Of a stretch of 40,213 bases of DNA, positions 1 to 8,341 are shown piece by piece. This stretch comes from a candidate division WS1 bacterium (GTDB lineage Bacteria; Armatimonadota; Zipacnadia; Zipacnadales; UBA5352), in contig PXBW01000127.1 in NCBI GenBank assembly GCA_003566775.1, positions 1 to 40,213 on the forward strand. Reading direction: 5' to 3'. The translations under genes and the position numbers were made by a program. A model generated the notes under the pieces. It had not been told where the DNA came from and did no database searches. It saw nothing but the letters and a program-made list of their open reading frames with translations. Numbering within the stretch: position 1 is the stretch's first letter; each line of letters begins with the position of its first letter.

Positions 1-1
1 C

Positions 2-1903
2 CTGCGCGAGCGCGCGCTGGAGGACAGTGTCTCCTGGCAGACCGAAGTGGAGGGTTCGGCCGCCGGGCTTGCCTGGGCCGCTGGCAGGCTCTACGTCAGC
101 ACCGACGAGGGACGCATCTACTGTTTCGCCCCCGACGATGGCACCGAGGCCCGCACCGCCACACCGGAGGCCACCGCGGCGACCTGGGATGAGGACCGGC
201 AGCGGGCCGCGTTCGAAATACTCCGTCAAAGCCGCGTCAGTGAGGGATATGCGCTCGATCTTGGCTGCGGAGACGGCAGCCTGGCCTACGAGCTTGCCCG
301 GCGCACTGATCTGCGGATCGTCGGCATTGAATCCGACCCGGAGAAGGTAGAGGAAGCCAGGCGGAAGCTGTCTTCGGCCGGTCTGTACGGTACTCGCGTC
401 ACGGTCCACCACGGGGACCCGGCGCGCACTCCCTATCCAAACTACTTCGCGGACCTCGTGGTATCCTCTCGCTCGCTGGACGGCGAGTCCATTGATGAGG
501 ACGAGATGATGCGCGTATTGCGGCCCTGGGGCGGTGTGGCGGTAGTTGGCAGCATGTCGCAGATGCGTGTGGTCGAGCGCGGTGAGTTGCCCGGGGCGGG
601 TAGCTGGACGCATCAGTACTGCGATCCGGCGAACTCCCTGACCTCTACCGACGTCGTGGTACAACGACCGCTGGGGATGCTGTGGTTCACCGACTTCGAG
701 CATAAGCGCATGCCCGATCGGCACGGTAGGGGCCCGTCGCCGCTGTTCGCTGAGGGACGCCTGTTCTCGCTCGGCAAGCACGGGCTCCACGCGCTTAGCG
801 CCTACAACGGCCGCCTTTTGTGGGAGTACGAGGTGCGGGACATTCTCGCGCTCTACGATCAGGAGCATATCCTGGGGACCGCGGTCACCGGCTCTCCGTT
901 CTGTTACGGACAGGAGAGCGTCTATCTCGCTTATGAGGACTACGCGGTGCGACTCGATGCCGCGAGGGGAGAGGAGCTGCAGCGCTTCAGCATGCCTGTG
1001 GACGGGGCGGAGGCGTGGGGCTTCATTGCGACCGAGGACGGTGTGCTCTACGGCAGCGCGGCAAATGAGGATCACGTGACCATGTGGGCATGGTCGCGCG
1101 AGAGCGAGATGCGGGGGATGCCGGGCGAATCTGACGCCCTCTTCGCCCTCGACGCAGTAACCGGCGAGCATCTCTGGACCTATGAGGCCGAGGACTCGAT
1201 TAGACACAACACCATCGCCATCGGCAACGGGACCGTCTTTCTGATAGATCGGCCGATCGCCGAAGACGATCTGCTGGAGAACCAGGCGCCACACCCGGAG
1301 AGGCGAGGCAGGCTTGTGCTGGAGGATGAGCCTGCGGGACACCCGCACGGGACACTGGTGGCGCTCGACGCGGGCACCGGCGAAGTGTTGTGGCGGGACG
1401 ATTATGAGATCTTTGGCACGATGCTGGCGCTCAGCGTCGAGCATGATGTGCTCGTGATGAGCTATCAGCACAATCACGCATTTCGGCTGCGCTCGGAGCG
1501 GGGAGGTCGGATGGCCGGGTATCGCGCCTCGACCGGCGAGCGCCTCTGGGCACTCGAGGGGATCAACCAGCGCTCCCGTATCATGCTGAACGATGACACC
1601 ATATACACGCAGGCGGGCGCGTGGAATCTGCTCACCGGCGACGAGGTGCCGTTCGATTTCTCGCGCTCCTACGGCTGCGGGACCCTGGCCTCCTCGCGCA
1701 ACATGATGGTGTTTCGCTCCGCCACGCTCGGGTACCGCGATCTGTCGGTGGAGCGGACCGAGAACTACGGTGGCATCCGCCCGGGCTGCTGGATTAACAC
1801 CATCCCCGCGGGCGGGCTGGTCCTGATGCCCGACGCGACGCACGGCTGCACCTGCAGCTATCTGAACAAGGCGCATATCGCGCTTCAACCCATGATTGAA
1901 TGA
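2..1903 (+). CDS. PQQ-like beta-propeller protein with fused SAM-methyltransferase domain (5' partial)
   Basis: The reading frame is open to the left edge, so the N-terminus is missing; about 633 codons are present. The first visible residues (GRLYVSTDEGRIYCF) are a PQQ/BamB-type propeller blade. A class I SAM-dependent methyltransferase domain follows at roughly 190-600, with motif I ALDLGCGDGS near 248-277 and an acidic loop VGIESDP. Propeller blades then resume (GLHALSAYNGRLLWEYEV, ALDAVTGEHLWTYEAED, ALDAGTGEVLWRDDYE), so the methyltransferase interrupts the propeller. The C-terminus has several cysteines (YGCGT, GCTCSYL). Proteins mixing BamB-like blades with a methyltransferase are known in planctomycete-type genomes, but their substrate is not. 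It lies 54 bp upstream of the next secreted propeller gene and may be co-transcribed with it. Function beyond the domain calls is unknown. Confidence 0.85.
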   Translation: MRERALEDSVSWQTEVEGSAAGLAWAAGRLYVSTDEGRIYCFAPDDGTEARTATPEATAATWDEDRQRAAFEILRQSRVSEGYALDLGCGDGSLAYELARRTDLRIVGIESDPEKVEEARRKLSSAGLYGTRVTVHHGDPARTPYPNYFADLVVSSRSLDGESIDEDEMMRVLRPWGGVAVVGSMSQMRVVERGELPGAGSWTHQYCDPANSLTSTDVVVQRPLGMLWFTDFEHKRMPDRHGRGPSPLFAEGRLFSLGKHGLHALSAYNGRLLWEYEVRDILALYDQEHILGTAVTGSPFCYGQESVYLAYEDYAVRLDAARGEELQRFSMPVDGAEAWGFIATEDGVLYGSAANEDHVTMWAWSRESEMRGMPGESDALFALDAVTGEHLWTYEAEDSIRHNTIAIGNGTVFLIDRPIAEDDLLENQAPHPERRGRLVLEDEPAGHPHGTLVALDAGTGEVLWRDDYEIFGTMLALSVEHDVLVMSYQHNHAFRLRSERGGRMAGYRASTGERLWALEGINQRSRIMLNDDTIYTQAGAWNLLTGDEVPFDFSRSYGCGTLASSRNMMVFRSATLGYRDLSVERTENYGGIRPGCWINTIPAGGLVLMPDATHGCTCSYLNKAHIALQPMIE

Positions 1904-1957
1904 CCAGACGCAGCATTCCCCGACTCACGGGATAACTCTGATGAGGAGCGATAGGCA

Positions 1958-3859
1958 ATGAGACCGATCACGGCAATCTCGGTGGTAACAGTTATGATGA
2001 TGATGAGCGTTCAGCCCTGCTTCGCCCAGGAGGCGGAGGGGTTCACGAACCACGGCATCGCCGCCGATGTATCGCGTCATCACGGTGTAGGGACGGTACT
2101 CGACGCGGAGGGCAACCGCGTGATGCTCGCGTGGCTGCACTCCTTCGGCGACATCTCGAAGATAGCCGTCAACGTTGACACCGGGGAGACGATTCAGTTC
2201 GATGTGGAGGGACCGCCCGCTGGCTGTGGAGGACCGTTCCGCAGCCTGCGTACCAGCCAGAACATGTGGTACTCGCATTTCAACGGCTACTTCTACGAGT
2301 TCGATCCCGAACAGATGGAATTTACCTACGTGGAGGCGCTGGAACGCGGGCGTTGCGCCATGTCGGCGATGGAGGACGAGGACGGGCGCATCTGGATGGC
2401 GTTCTTTCCGACCGCCGAACTGGTCAGCTTCGACCCCGACACGCAGGAGTTGGTCAACTATGGGGCGCTCAACGATGAGGAGTGGCGGCAGTATCCGCAG
2501 CGCGGCCTCGCAATGGATGAGGCAGGCTGGGTGTACACCGGAATCGGAAACGTTGAGGCGCAGGTCGTCGGATACAACACCGCCGATGGCGAGATCCGGG
2601 CCTTCATCCCTGAGGACGAGCGCGCCCACGGCAGTGGCCGGGTGCACCTCGGCACCGACGGGAATGTTTACGCCACCGCCCCCGAGTGGGGCTGGCACAT
2701 GCTCTCAGCGGGCGAGGCAACGCCGGTGGAGGAGCCCGCCGCGGATGTACAGCATCACGGAGCCCGCGCCTCGACAAGCGACGGGCTGCCGATGCTGGCA
2801 TTCCCCGACGGGAGTCGCCTGAGCCGCGTCGCAATCGAGGATCGTTACCTGATCGTGGAAGATGCTGACGAGACCGAGCGTCGGGTGGAGTTCGACTACG
2901 TGTCCGGAGGCTCGCTGATCGTCGGCCTCGTGCCGGGGCCTGACGGCGAAGTGTGGGGCGCCACCGGGCGGCCGAACTATCTCTTTCGCTTCGATCCTGA
3001 GGCCGATGAGATGAGCAGCGTCGGCCTGCGCAGCGCGCGCTGGAACGCTATGACCATGCACGAGGACACGCCATACGGGGGCCTTTACACCGGTGGATGG
3101 CTGGCCTCGTTCGATTTCGATCGCCCGGTGGATCCCGGACGGGAGCAGGACTCGAACCCGCGCCTTCACGTCGATTCGCGGCCTGACATCAACCGTCCCG
3201 CGGCGCTGATCGCGCATCCCGATGGGCGTCACATGGTCATGGGAGGTACGCCGGGCTACGGGCTCACCGGCGGCGGCCTGATGATCTACGACCTCGCTAC
3301 AGAGGAGCGAACTCTCCTGACGCATGAGGAGCTGCTTGAGTACCTCAGCACCTGTGCGCTGGTCGCATTGCCCGACGGTAATCTCGTCGGCGCAACGACG
3401 GTCGCGGCAGGCACGGGCGGGGTAGTCCGCGCCGAGGAAGCCGAGCTTTACATCTTCGACTGGGAGAACCAGGAGGTCATCTGGCGAGACGCGATCCTGC
3501 CCGGGCGCAGGTCGCTGCACGACATGGTGCTCGCCGATGACGGATTGATCTACGGCATCGCGGTGGACTCAACGCTCTACGTATTCGATCCTGAGGCTCG
3601 TGAGCTGGTGCACGAGGAATCGCTGGAGGACCACGGTCGTCCGGCCGGGTCTCAGTCACCGCGTACGATGGTGAGCGCGCCGGACGGCAATATCTACGCG
3701 CTCTTTCGGGAGGGTGTCATTCGGATAGAGCCGGGCACCTTCGAGCACACGAAGCTCGCCGACGGGCCCGTCGGCATCGGGACAGGTATCGTGCTGCTTG
3801 ACGGAAGCCTGTACTTCGGCAGCGGCGCACATCTGTGGAGCTACGAGCTTCCGCAGTAA
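1958..3859 (+). CDS. secreted beta-propeller protein (SMP-30/NHL-like)
   Basis: A 633-residue protein with an N-terminal signal peptide: a charged start, a Met/Val-rich hydrophobic core and a likely cut after CFAQ. The start ATG has GAGGAG 9 nt upstream. The rest is a series of blade-like repeats of the form D..G.VY...G...V..YN/FDP (SFDPDTQELVNYG, YNTADGEIRAFIP, FDPEADEMSSVG, VFDPEARELVHEE), as in SMP-30/gluconolactonase, NHL and virginiamycin-B-lyase-type propellers. No catalytic residues can be assigned from the sequence alone. A periplasmic or extracellular role in binding or sugar/lactone chemistry is inferred. It follows the propeller-methyltransferase gene on the same strand and is terminated by a strong hairpin. 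Confidence 0.8.
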   Translation: MRPITAISVVTVMMMMSVQPCFAQEAEGFTNHGIAADVSRHHGVGTVLDAEGNRVMLAWLHSFGDISKIAVNVDTGETIQFDVEGPPAGCGGPFRSLRTSQNMWYSHFNGYFYEFDPEQMEFTYVEALERGRCAMSAMEDEDGRIWMAFFPTAELVSFDPDTQELVNYGALNDEEWRQYPQRGLAMDEAGWVYTGIGNVEAQVVGYNTADGEIRAFIPEDERAHGSGRVHLGTDGNVYATAPEWGWHMLSAGEATPVEEPAADVQHHGARASTSDGLPMLAFPDGSRLSRVAIEDRYLIVEDADETERRVEFDYVSGGSLIVGLVPGPDGEVWGATGRPNYLFRFDPEADEMSSVGLRSARWNAMTMHEDTPYGGLYTGGWLASFDFDRPVDPGREQDSNPRLHVDSRPDINRPAALIAHPDGRHMVMGGTPGYGLTGGGLMIYDLATEERTLLTHEELLEYLSTCALVALPDGNLVGATTVAAGTGGVVRAEEAELYIFDWENQEVIWRDAILPGRRSLHDMVLADDGLIYGIAVDSTLYVFDPEARELVHEESLEDHGRPAGSQSPRTMVSAPDGNIYALFREGVIRIEPGTFEHTKLADGPVGIGTGIVLLDGSLYFGSGAHLWSYELPQ

Positions 3860-3883
3860 CCGACGTCAGACGTAAGCTGACCG

Positions 3884-3917
3884 GTGGCGGCGCGCGGGAG
3901 ATTCCGCGCGCCGCCAC
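3884..3917. terminator. perfect 14-bp hairpin between convergent genes
   Basis: GTGGCGGCGCGCGG (3884-3897) is followed by a 6-nt loop and its exact complement (3904-3917). It sits 24 bp after the stop of the rightward propeller gene and about 100 bp before the stop of the leftward BNR gene. There is no U-tract on either strand, so it is a hairpin stop or mRNA 3'-stabiliser rather than a textbook intrinsic terminator. Confidence 0.6.
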
Positions 3918-4017
3918 TATGGGTTCTTATGGCCGCTCAGACCCGAATCGGACATCTACGCCGCATCCGCGCGGAGCGCAGCAAAGGTCTCCGCCGATCT
4001 CGAGGAGGTGAGCAGCC

Positions 4018-5682
4018 TCACTCGCCTGCGACAACGAAGGTGGCGTTGGTCACATGCTCGGCGTTGAAAAACACCTCGATCCGGTACTCGCCCTCGGGCC
4101 ACTCATTGCCCTCGGCAAGCTCGAAGCTGGAGTGGAAGTGATCCACGTTTTCGTCAAGCTCCGTCTCGACCTGCCCGATCTCGAAGGGATCATCGAGGCC
4201 AAGGTAGTACCACACGGCCGAGATAGTACCTTCGGCGGGAGGATCGTTGAGCCGCATCCAGACGTGAATCGGATTGTCGCCCGGTCTGAAGGTGGATCTC
4301 ACCCCCGCGGGCCTGCGGTCTGCGCCGTAGTCCAGCGCGGTGACGACATCACTGATGATCTGCGCAGGCTCGGGTGCAGGCGCCGGCTCTGGAGCGGGTG
4401 CGGGCTCCGGCGGGGTCCGGGGCTGTTGTGGCTCAGCGTCGGCCACAGGCGCCGGCTCGGCCTCGGCCAGGTCCGGAAGTCCGCGCCCGTCGCGCTTGAG
4501 GTAGCCGGTGATCCTGTCGGGGCCCCGCGACAGTCGGCCGGTCCATGCAATCAGTCCTGCGCCCGGCCCCGGTGCCGAGAAGCCCATCACAGCGCGGTTG
4601 CGGTCGGAGCTGTGCTCAAGCTCCCAGCCCGCTCCTCCGTTGCTGGTTGACCAGATATGCTCGCGGTCTCCTCCGAGCCAGATGCGAGCGCCGTCAAAGG
4701 CGAAGAGAGTTCGTGGGGCGATGCCGTCATCCCGTTTCCAGCGCGTCACCGTGGACCAGTTCCTGCCCCCATCGTTCGTGCGCATGAGGTCGGTGCCGCG
4801 GACGCCGGGCGCGACCTCGCCGCTGAGCAGAATCAGACCGCTGTCCCCGTCGAAGAAGCGCACATTCAGAAGCCGCACGTTGCGGCCCTCGACGTTCCAC
4901 GGCGGATCAATCCGCTCCCAGTTTGCCCCGCCGTTGCGGGTCACGAACAGTGAGTCGGGGGATGTAACGTATCCGTAGGGCCGATTCGGATCATCCGGCT
5001 CGCCTCTGAACTGCAGGTGGCATCGCAAGTCGTGAAAGAGCGGCCGTACTCTACCGTTATCGTCAACAGGCATCAGTTCGTGGATGTCCCCGCACTGTTG
5101 CCACGACGCCCCACCGTCGTTTGTGCGGTAAACCTGTTCCCGGGAAGCGACGTAGGCGGTGTCCGCGTCGATCACGGCCAGCCCGTACATCGCGACATTC
5201 CTGGTATCAAGCGACTCTTTGAAGTTATCGGAGTAATCGGTCCATGTCGCGCCTGCGTCGGTGGTCCGGCCGATGAACATCGCGATCCCGATCTGCTCTC
5301 TGCCGCCCACGGCCCAGCCGGTGACGGCTCGACGAGCACTGCCGTCATCACCAGTCTGGTGCCCGGTGTCCCGCAGTGGTGATACGAAATCGATGTCCCT
5401 GATGACGGCGACTTCCTCCTCAGTCTCGTTCCACATCTCGCCACCGTCCCGGGACTGCCAGAGATCGCCGCCGTTGTTGTATCTGAAGATATTAGTGGCA
5501 CCGACGATCGTGTTGCCGACTCTCGGATAAACGACCTCGTGCAAGCTCTGATTGTCACCGAACTCCACGGTCTCGCTCCAGAGCTGACCGTGCGCTCGCG
5601 CCGGTAATACGGCTACCGCAATGGCCGCCACGAGCATCGGGAGAAACAGTCCTTCCCGCCTGATGGACCTGCCGCCATCCAT
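4018..5682 (-). CDS. secreted Ycf48/BNR-repeat beta-propeller protein with Pro-rich linker
   Basis: A 554-residue protein starting at an ATG with AGGAGG 7 nt upstream. The signal peptide spans roughly residues 1-32 (LPMLVAAIAVAVLPARAHG). BNR/Asp-box-like repeats follow (SRDGGEMWN, TTDAGATWTDYS, TNDGGASWQQCGD, TRNGGANWERI, TNDGGRNWSTV, TSNGGAGWELE), the signature of Ycf48/sialidase-type propellers. Near residues 405-440 is a Pro/Glu/Ala linker (repeated PEPAPA), followed by a beta-sandwich-like tail of about 110 residues (DNPIHVWMRLNDPP, EGEYRIEVFFN). Ycf48 relatives assist membrane-complex assembly or bind surfaces; here only a secreted adhesion or scaffold role can be suggested. It is convergent with the preceding genes and is transcribed away from the tad region. 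Confidence 0.8.
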   Translation of the reverse strand: MDGGRSIRREGLFLPMLVAAIAVAVLPARAHGQLWSETVEFGDNQSLHEVVYPRVGNTIVGATNIFRYNNGGDLWQSRDGGEMWNETEEEVAVIRDIDFVSPLRDTGHQTGDDGSARRAVTGWAVGGREQIGIAMFIGRTTDAGATWTDYSDNFKESLDTRNVAMYGLAVIDADTAYVASREQVYRTNDGGASWQQCGDIHELMPVDDNGRVRPLFHDLRCHLQFRGEPDDPNRPYGYVTSPDSLFVTRNGGANWERIDPPWNVEGRNVRLLNVRFFDGDSGLILLSGEVAPGVRGTDLMRTNDGGRNWSTVTRWKRDDGIAPRTLFAFDGARIWLGGDREHIWSTSNGGAGWELEHSSDRNRAVMGFSAPGPGAGLIAWTGRLSRGPDRITGYLKRDGRGLPDLAEAEPAPVADAEPQQPRTPPEPAPAPEPAPAPEPAQIISDVVTALDYGADRRPAGVRSTFRPGDNPIHVWMRLNDPPAEGTISAVWYYLGLDDPFEIGQVETELDENVDHFHSSFELAEGNEWPEGEYRIEVFFNAEHVTNATFVVAGE

Positions 5683-6247
5683 GGACCTGCCTCCTGTCGT
5701 TCTGATGGTATCGAGCGCCCCGCCCTGAAGGTCAAATGGTGGCCGATCCCCGGTCTCACGCTTTCAGGCCGTCAGCCAGCACTATCGTGACAACCATCGC
5801 TTCCCTGAGTGACCGCAGGACAGACCGGTGGCGCCTCAGGTACTACCCTGTCACCCGCGGCGGCCAACGTTACAGCCGCACCACGGGTACGTGCGCGTTC
5901 AATAAGGTACATTGGACGATGCGCATCATAACTCAAGGGTCGCATCACAACAAGCTCAATCGTTTGGAGGAAGCCCTCGTGGTGTGCGACATGATTACCG
6001 GCATCAGAATGAAAGGAAGCGGCACCCGATCTGCCGAGTATGAGAGCCGGCAATACGAGAGGATCCCACGTGATCGAACAGCACCAAACACATTAATTCA
6101 GTAAATATTTTGAGCTTTTATTGAGTTCATGTTGCGAGCAGAAGAATCGGCGAGAAGCCATGTGTACCTTGACCTCCGCGGTTGTGTTGAGCTTAAATAG
6201 AGCACGCATCGATATAGTTTACATGATACATAGGTTTGAAATATCAC

Positions 6248-6275
6248 TTGACAGGGAAATCTTGAGCAGTATAAT
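6248..6275 (+). promoter_or_regulatory. consensus sigma-70 promoter for the tad cluster
   Basis: TTGACA at 6248-6253 and TATAAT at 6270-6275 are both exact consensus boxes, separated by 16 bp, in a locally A+T-rich stretch. Transcription would begin near 6282, about 290 nt before the cpaA start, leaving a long leader that contains the hairpins described next. Confidence 0.75.
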
Positions 6276-6290
6276 CGAGAGTGCGAAGGT

Positions 6291-6378
6291 GGGATCGGAA
6301 CCACCGATGATCCCCGGCAGACGTCCGGACAGGAGAGCCAGCATTCGGCTCACCCGGGACCTGTCCGGCTCCGCGGGG
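6291..6378 (+). ncRNA. structured 5' leader / candidate cis-regulatory RNA
   Basis: The predicted transcript begins with three helices. P1 pairs GGGATC (6291-6296) with GATCCC (6309-6314). P2 pairs CCGGACAGG (6325-6333) with CCTGTCCGG (6360-6368), nine perfect pairs. Inside P2, GAGCC (6335-6339) pairs with GGCTC (6347-6351). The C-run at 6312-6315 that closes P1 could instead pair with the G-run at 6375-6378, so two exclusive folds are possible. I do not recognise a known riboswitch consensus. A regulatory role for the tad cluster is inference from position and pairing. Confidence 0.45.
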
Positions 6379-6570
6379 CAATCATCATCCGATCCGTTAA
6401 CAGAAACAGATTGGGGAGGCGAACGAAGTACCACACCTTCGGAGGGCGGCCATGGACGTAGGCTGCATGAGCGCCGCTGCTCGCGCCGACCGCGAGTAAC
6501 TGATCAGTGAGCCTTGAAGGCGCGATGTGTATCCGTGATCAAAGTACCGTTCCGGCAGGAGATGGCCTGA

Positions 6571-7089
6571 GTGCAGACGTGGCTGATCGCAGCGAGCATA
6601 GCTCTGGCGATAGGAGCGGCTTACACCGACATCCGGTGGGGCAAGGTCTTCAACTGGATGACAGTTCCCTTCGCGCTCCTGGGCCTGACGCTCAACACCG
6701 TCGGAGGCGGGTTCGACGGTCTGCTGCTCTCGCTCGGAGGCATCGGCGCGGGCTTTGCCCTGTGGCTTGTGAGCAATTTCCTGGGCCGTATCCTCGGTGG
6801 CGGGGATATCAAACTGCTGATGGCCTTCGGAGCGCTGCTCGGGCCGGTATTCATGGTTTACACCTTCGCCATCGGCGCGATCGTCGGAGGCGCTGCTGCG
6901 CTCGGCATCGCGCTGAAGCAGGGATTGCTCGCGAAGATCATGAAGCAGATGGGTACTTCGATCTACATGCGAGCAGCCTTCAAGTCGCCGATGGAGATCA
7001 CCGACGGCGCGGGTGAGGTGCGATTGCCCTACGCGATTGCGCTGGGAATCGGCGCTCTGATTACCGTCTATGTTCGCTATCTGGCGTGA
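6571..7089 (+). CDS. cpaA: Tad prepilin peptidase (A24 aspartic protease)
   Basis: A 172-residue polytopic membrane protein. It would process the N-termini of Flp-type pilin and pseudopilins at the inner membrane. The first conserved Asp lies in AAYTDIRWGKVFNW after the first membrane helix. The second lies in the family motif GGGDIKLLMAFGALLG, so both catalytic aspartates are present. The length fits TadV/CpaA, which lacks the methylase domain of PilD. The start is GTG with AGGAGA about 9 nt upstream. It is the first gene of the tad cluster and lies downstream of the consensus promoter and leader RNA. Confidence 0.92.
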   Translation: MQTWLIAASIALAIGAAYTDIRWGKVFNWMTVPFALLGLTLNTVGGGFDGLLLSLGGIGAGFALWLVSNFLGRILGGGDIKLLMAFGALLGPVFMVYTFAIGAIVGGAAALGIALKQGLLAKIMKQMGTSIYMRAAFKSPMEITDGAGEVRLPYAIALGIGALITVYVRYLA

Positions 7090-7174
7090 GGCCGTGGGAA
7101 CGGGTCCTTATTCATTCAGTGCGCCGGGCGTCACAGGCTGAGATACATTGAGGCGCAGGCGGCGAGAGGTGCAG

Positions 7175-7648
7175 ATGATGATCGGCAGAGTTGTTGGAAG
7201 GACAGAGGGATCTACCACCGTGGAGCTTGCGATAGTGGCGCCTCTTCTGATCTTTCTGCTATTCGGGATCATCGAGTTCGGCTTGATGGTAAGGGTGCTC
7301 GTCGATGTCAGTCACGGGGCGCGTGAGGGTGCTCGGTCGGCGTCGGTCGGTGCCACTCCTGAGACGCTGCACGCGCGGGTGCTCGGCGCGGTATCGGGCA
7401 TCGGTAGCGATCGCCTCGAGATCACGGCAGAATATCGCAGCTTCGAAGATTCAACGGGGACGTGGACCAACTGGACAACACTGGGTTCGAGCAACGGCCA
7501 CAATGACGCGCGTCCCGGCGATCAGATTCGTGTCGGTGTGAGTTACCCGCATCAGCTTGCAACTGGTGGGCTATTTTCCGGCCTTGCCGATGATCCAGAG
7601 ACGGGAACGATTACGCTCAGGACCTCCACCGTGATGCAACGCGAGTAG
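7175..7648 (+). CDS. tadE: TadE-like pseudopilin
   Basis: A 157-residue protein with a single N-terminal membrane anchor. The prepilin-like stretch EGSTTVELAIVAPLLIFLLF has the usual Glu at position +5 after the small residue. It is followed by the typical VDVSHGAREGARSASVG segment of TadE proteins and a small extracytoplasmic domain. The frame also opens at an upstream TTG (7148), but ATG at 7175 has a GAGAGG ribosome site at good spacing and is preferred. TadE is cleaved by the prepilin peptidase and is needed for Flp pilus assembly in studied systems. It follows cpaA by 85 bp. Confidence 0.88.
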   Translation: MMIGRVVGRTEGSTTVELAIVAPLLIFLLFGIIEFGLMVRVLVDVSHGAREGARSASVGATPETLHARVLGAVSGIGSDRLEITAEYRSFEDSTGTWTNWTTLGSSNGHNDARPGDQIRVGVSYPHQLATGGLFSGLADDPETGTITLRTSTVMQRE

Positions 7649-8341
7649 GCGTTCAGGATCGATAAGTTCGGGGTTGATATCTGAGCGGCACGCGCATGTG
7701 CGCACCAAAGAGATGGCAACGCGACAGCGGGATGGGGAGAGTGGCAGGACGTTTGCAACGAGCAGTATGCCGGGGTGAGTGTGACGGAGTCTGGAAGATT
7801 CCACTCGATGCCCTTGCTTTTTCTGGCGAATGTGGTTATACTGCAGCGTTGCATGCTCGGACTCTATCCGACAGGGGGATACATAAGGTCGGATAACGCG
7901 ACAGATCGGAACACTTGATACCGTACTTTTCGCAGTCTTTATCACGCCAGGGCAGGAACAACAGATGGCATCATCGCACAGGCGTCAGGCGTCCGAGCCA
8001 ACCGGTGCAGCGATGGGGCGGCAATCCAGACGGCGACGCACCGCTGCTCCTGTCGCGCTTCGTCAGGCAGGACGTCCGTCGCGCATCTCTCCGTTATACT
8101 TCTGTCGGTATCTGTTCGCAGGAGTTCGATCGCGAACCGGCAGTGTGGCTTCGTTTAAGTCACAGCTCCGCCATCTTCCCGCTCATGTCGCAGAATCGAT
8201 CCCGCTAAAGGAGCCTGCTCGCCGCGCACGACAGGATTGCGTGTTCGCAACCCGGCGATTGGTCGGAGGTGCCGCCACACGCAACAGATAGTGCTGAGTC
8301 CGGAGGCACCGGTGACAGCGGTGTCAAGGGAGGCGCGAGGG
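7649..8341 (+). other. 693-bp gap inside the tad cluster with promoter-like site and hairpin
   Basis: No credible protein gene is seen on either strand; the open frames are Arg/Ser-rich and lack hydrophobic segments, so this is not a hidden Flp pilin. A good promoter match lies at 7814-7842 (TTGCTT, 17-bp spacer, TATACT). A hairpin follows at 7865-7895: TATCCGAC pairs perfectly with GTCGGATA around a 15-nt loop. The gap probably separates two transcription units, with tadG and later genes served by this internal promoter. Confidence 0.5.
7814..7842 (+). promoter_or_regulatory. putative internal sigma-70 promoter upstream of tadG
   Basis: The -35 box is TTGCTT (7814-7819), the spacer is 17 bp and the -10 box is TATACT (7837-7842). 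Transcription would start near 7849 and read through the 7865-7895 hairpin, giving a leader of about 490 nt before tadG. Confidence 0.5.

Larger units (their letters stand above)
5683..6570. other. 888-bp non-coding region upstream of the tad cluster
   Basis: No convincing protein gene is visible. The stretch 6080-6290 is clearly richer in A+T than its surroundings. It contains a consensus promoter (6248-6275) and a structured leader (6291-6378), listed separately. A 15-codon reading frame at 6452-6499 (ATG, preceded by GGAGGG with 5-nt spacing) could be a leader peptide but has no other support. Flp pilin genes often lie here in tad loci; I looked for a short hydrophobic frame with a G-x4-E prepilin motif and found none. 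Confidence 0.6.

Noticed and set aside
5736-6104. 122-codon frame upstream of the tad cluster
   Set aside because: Low-complexity, Arg/Ser/Thr-rich translation without a ribosome site or family resemblance; it spans the promoter-proximal region.
6452-6499. 15-codon leader peptide with a Shine-Dalgarno-like site upstream of cpaA
   Set aside because: Such short frames arise by chance in G+C-rich DNA and no attenuator pattern or biased codon run is seen.
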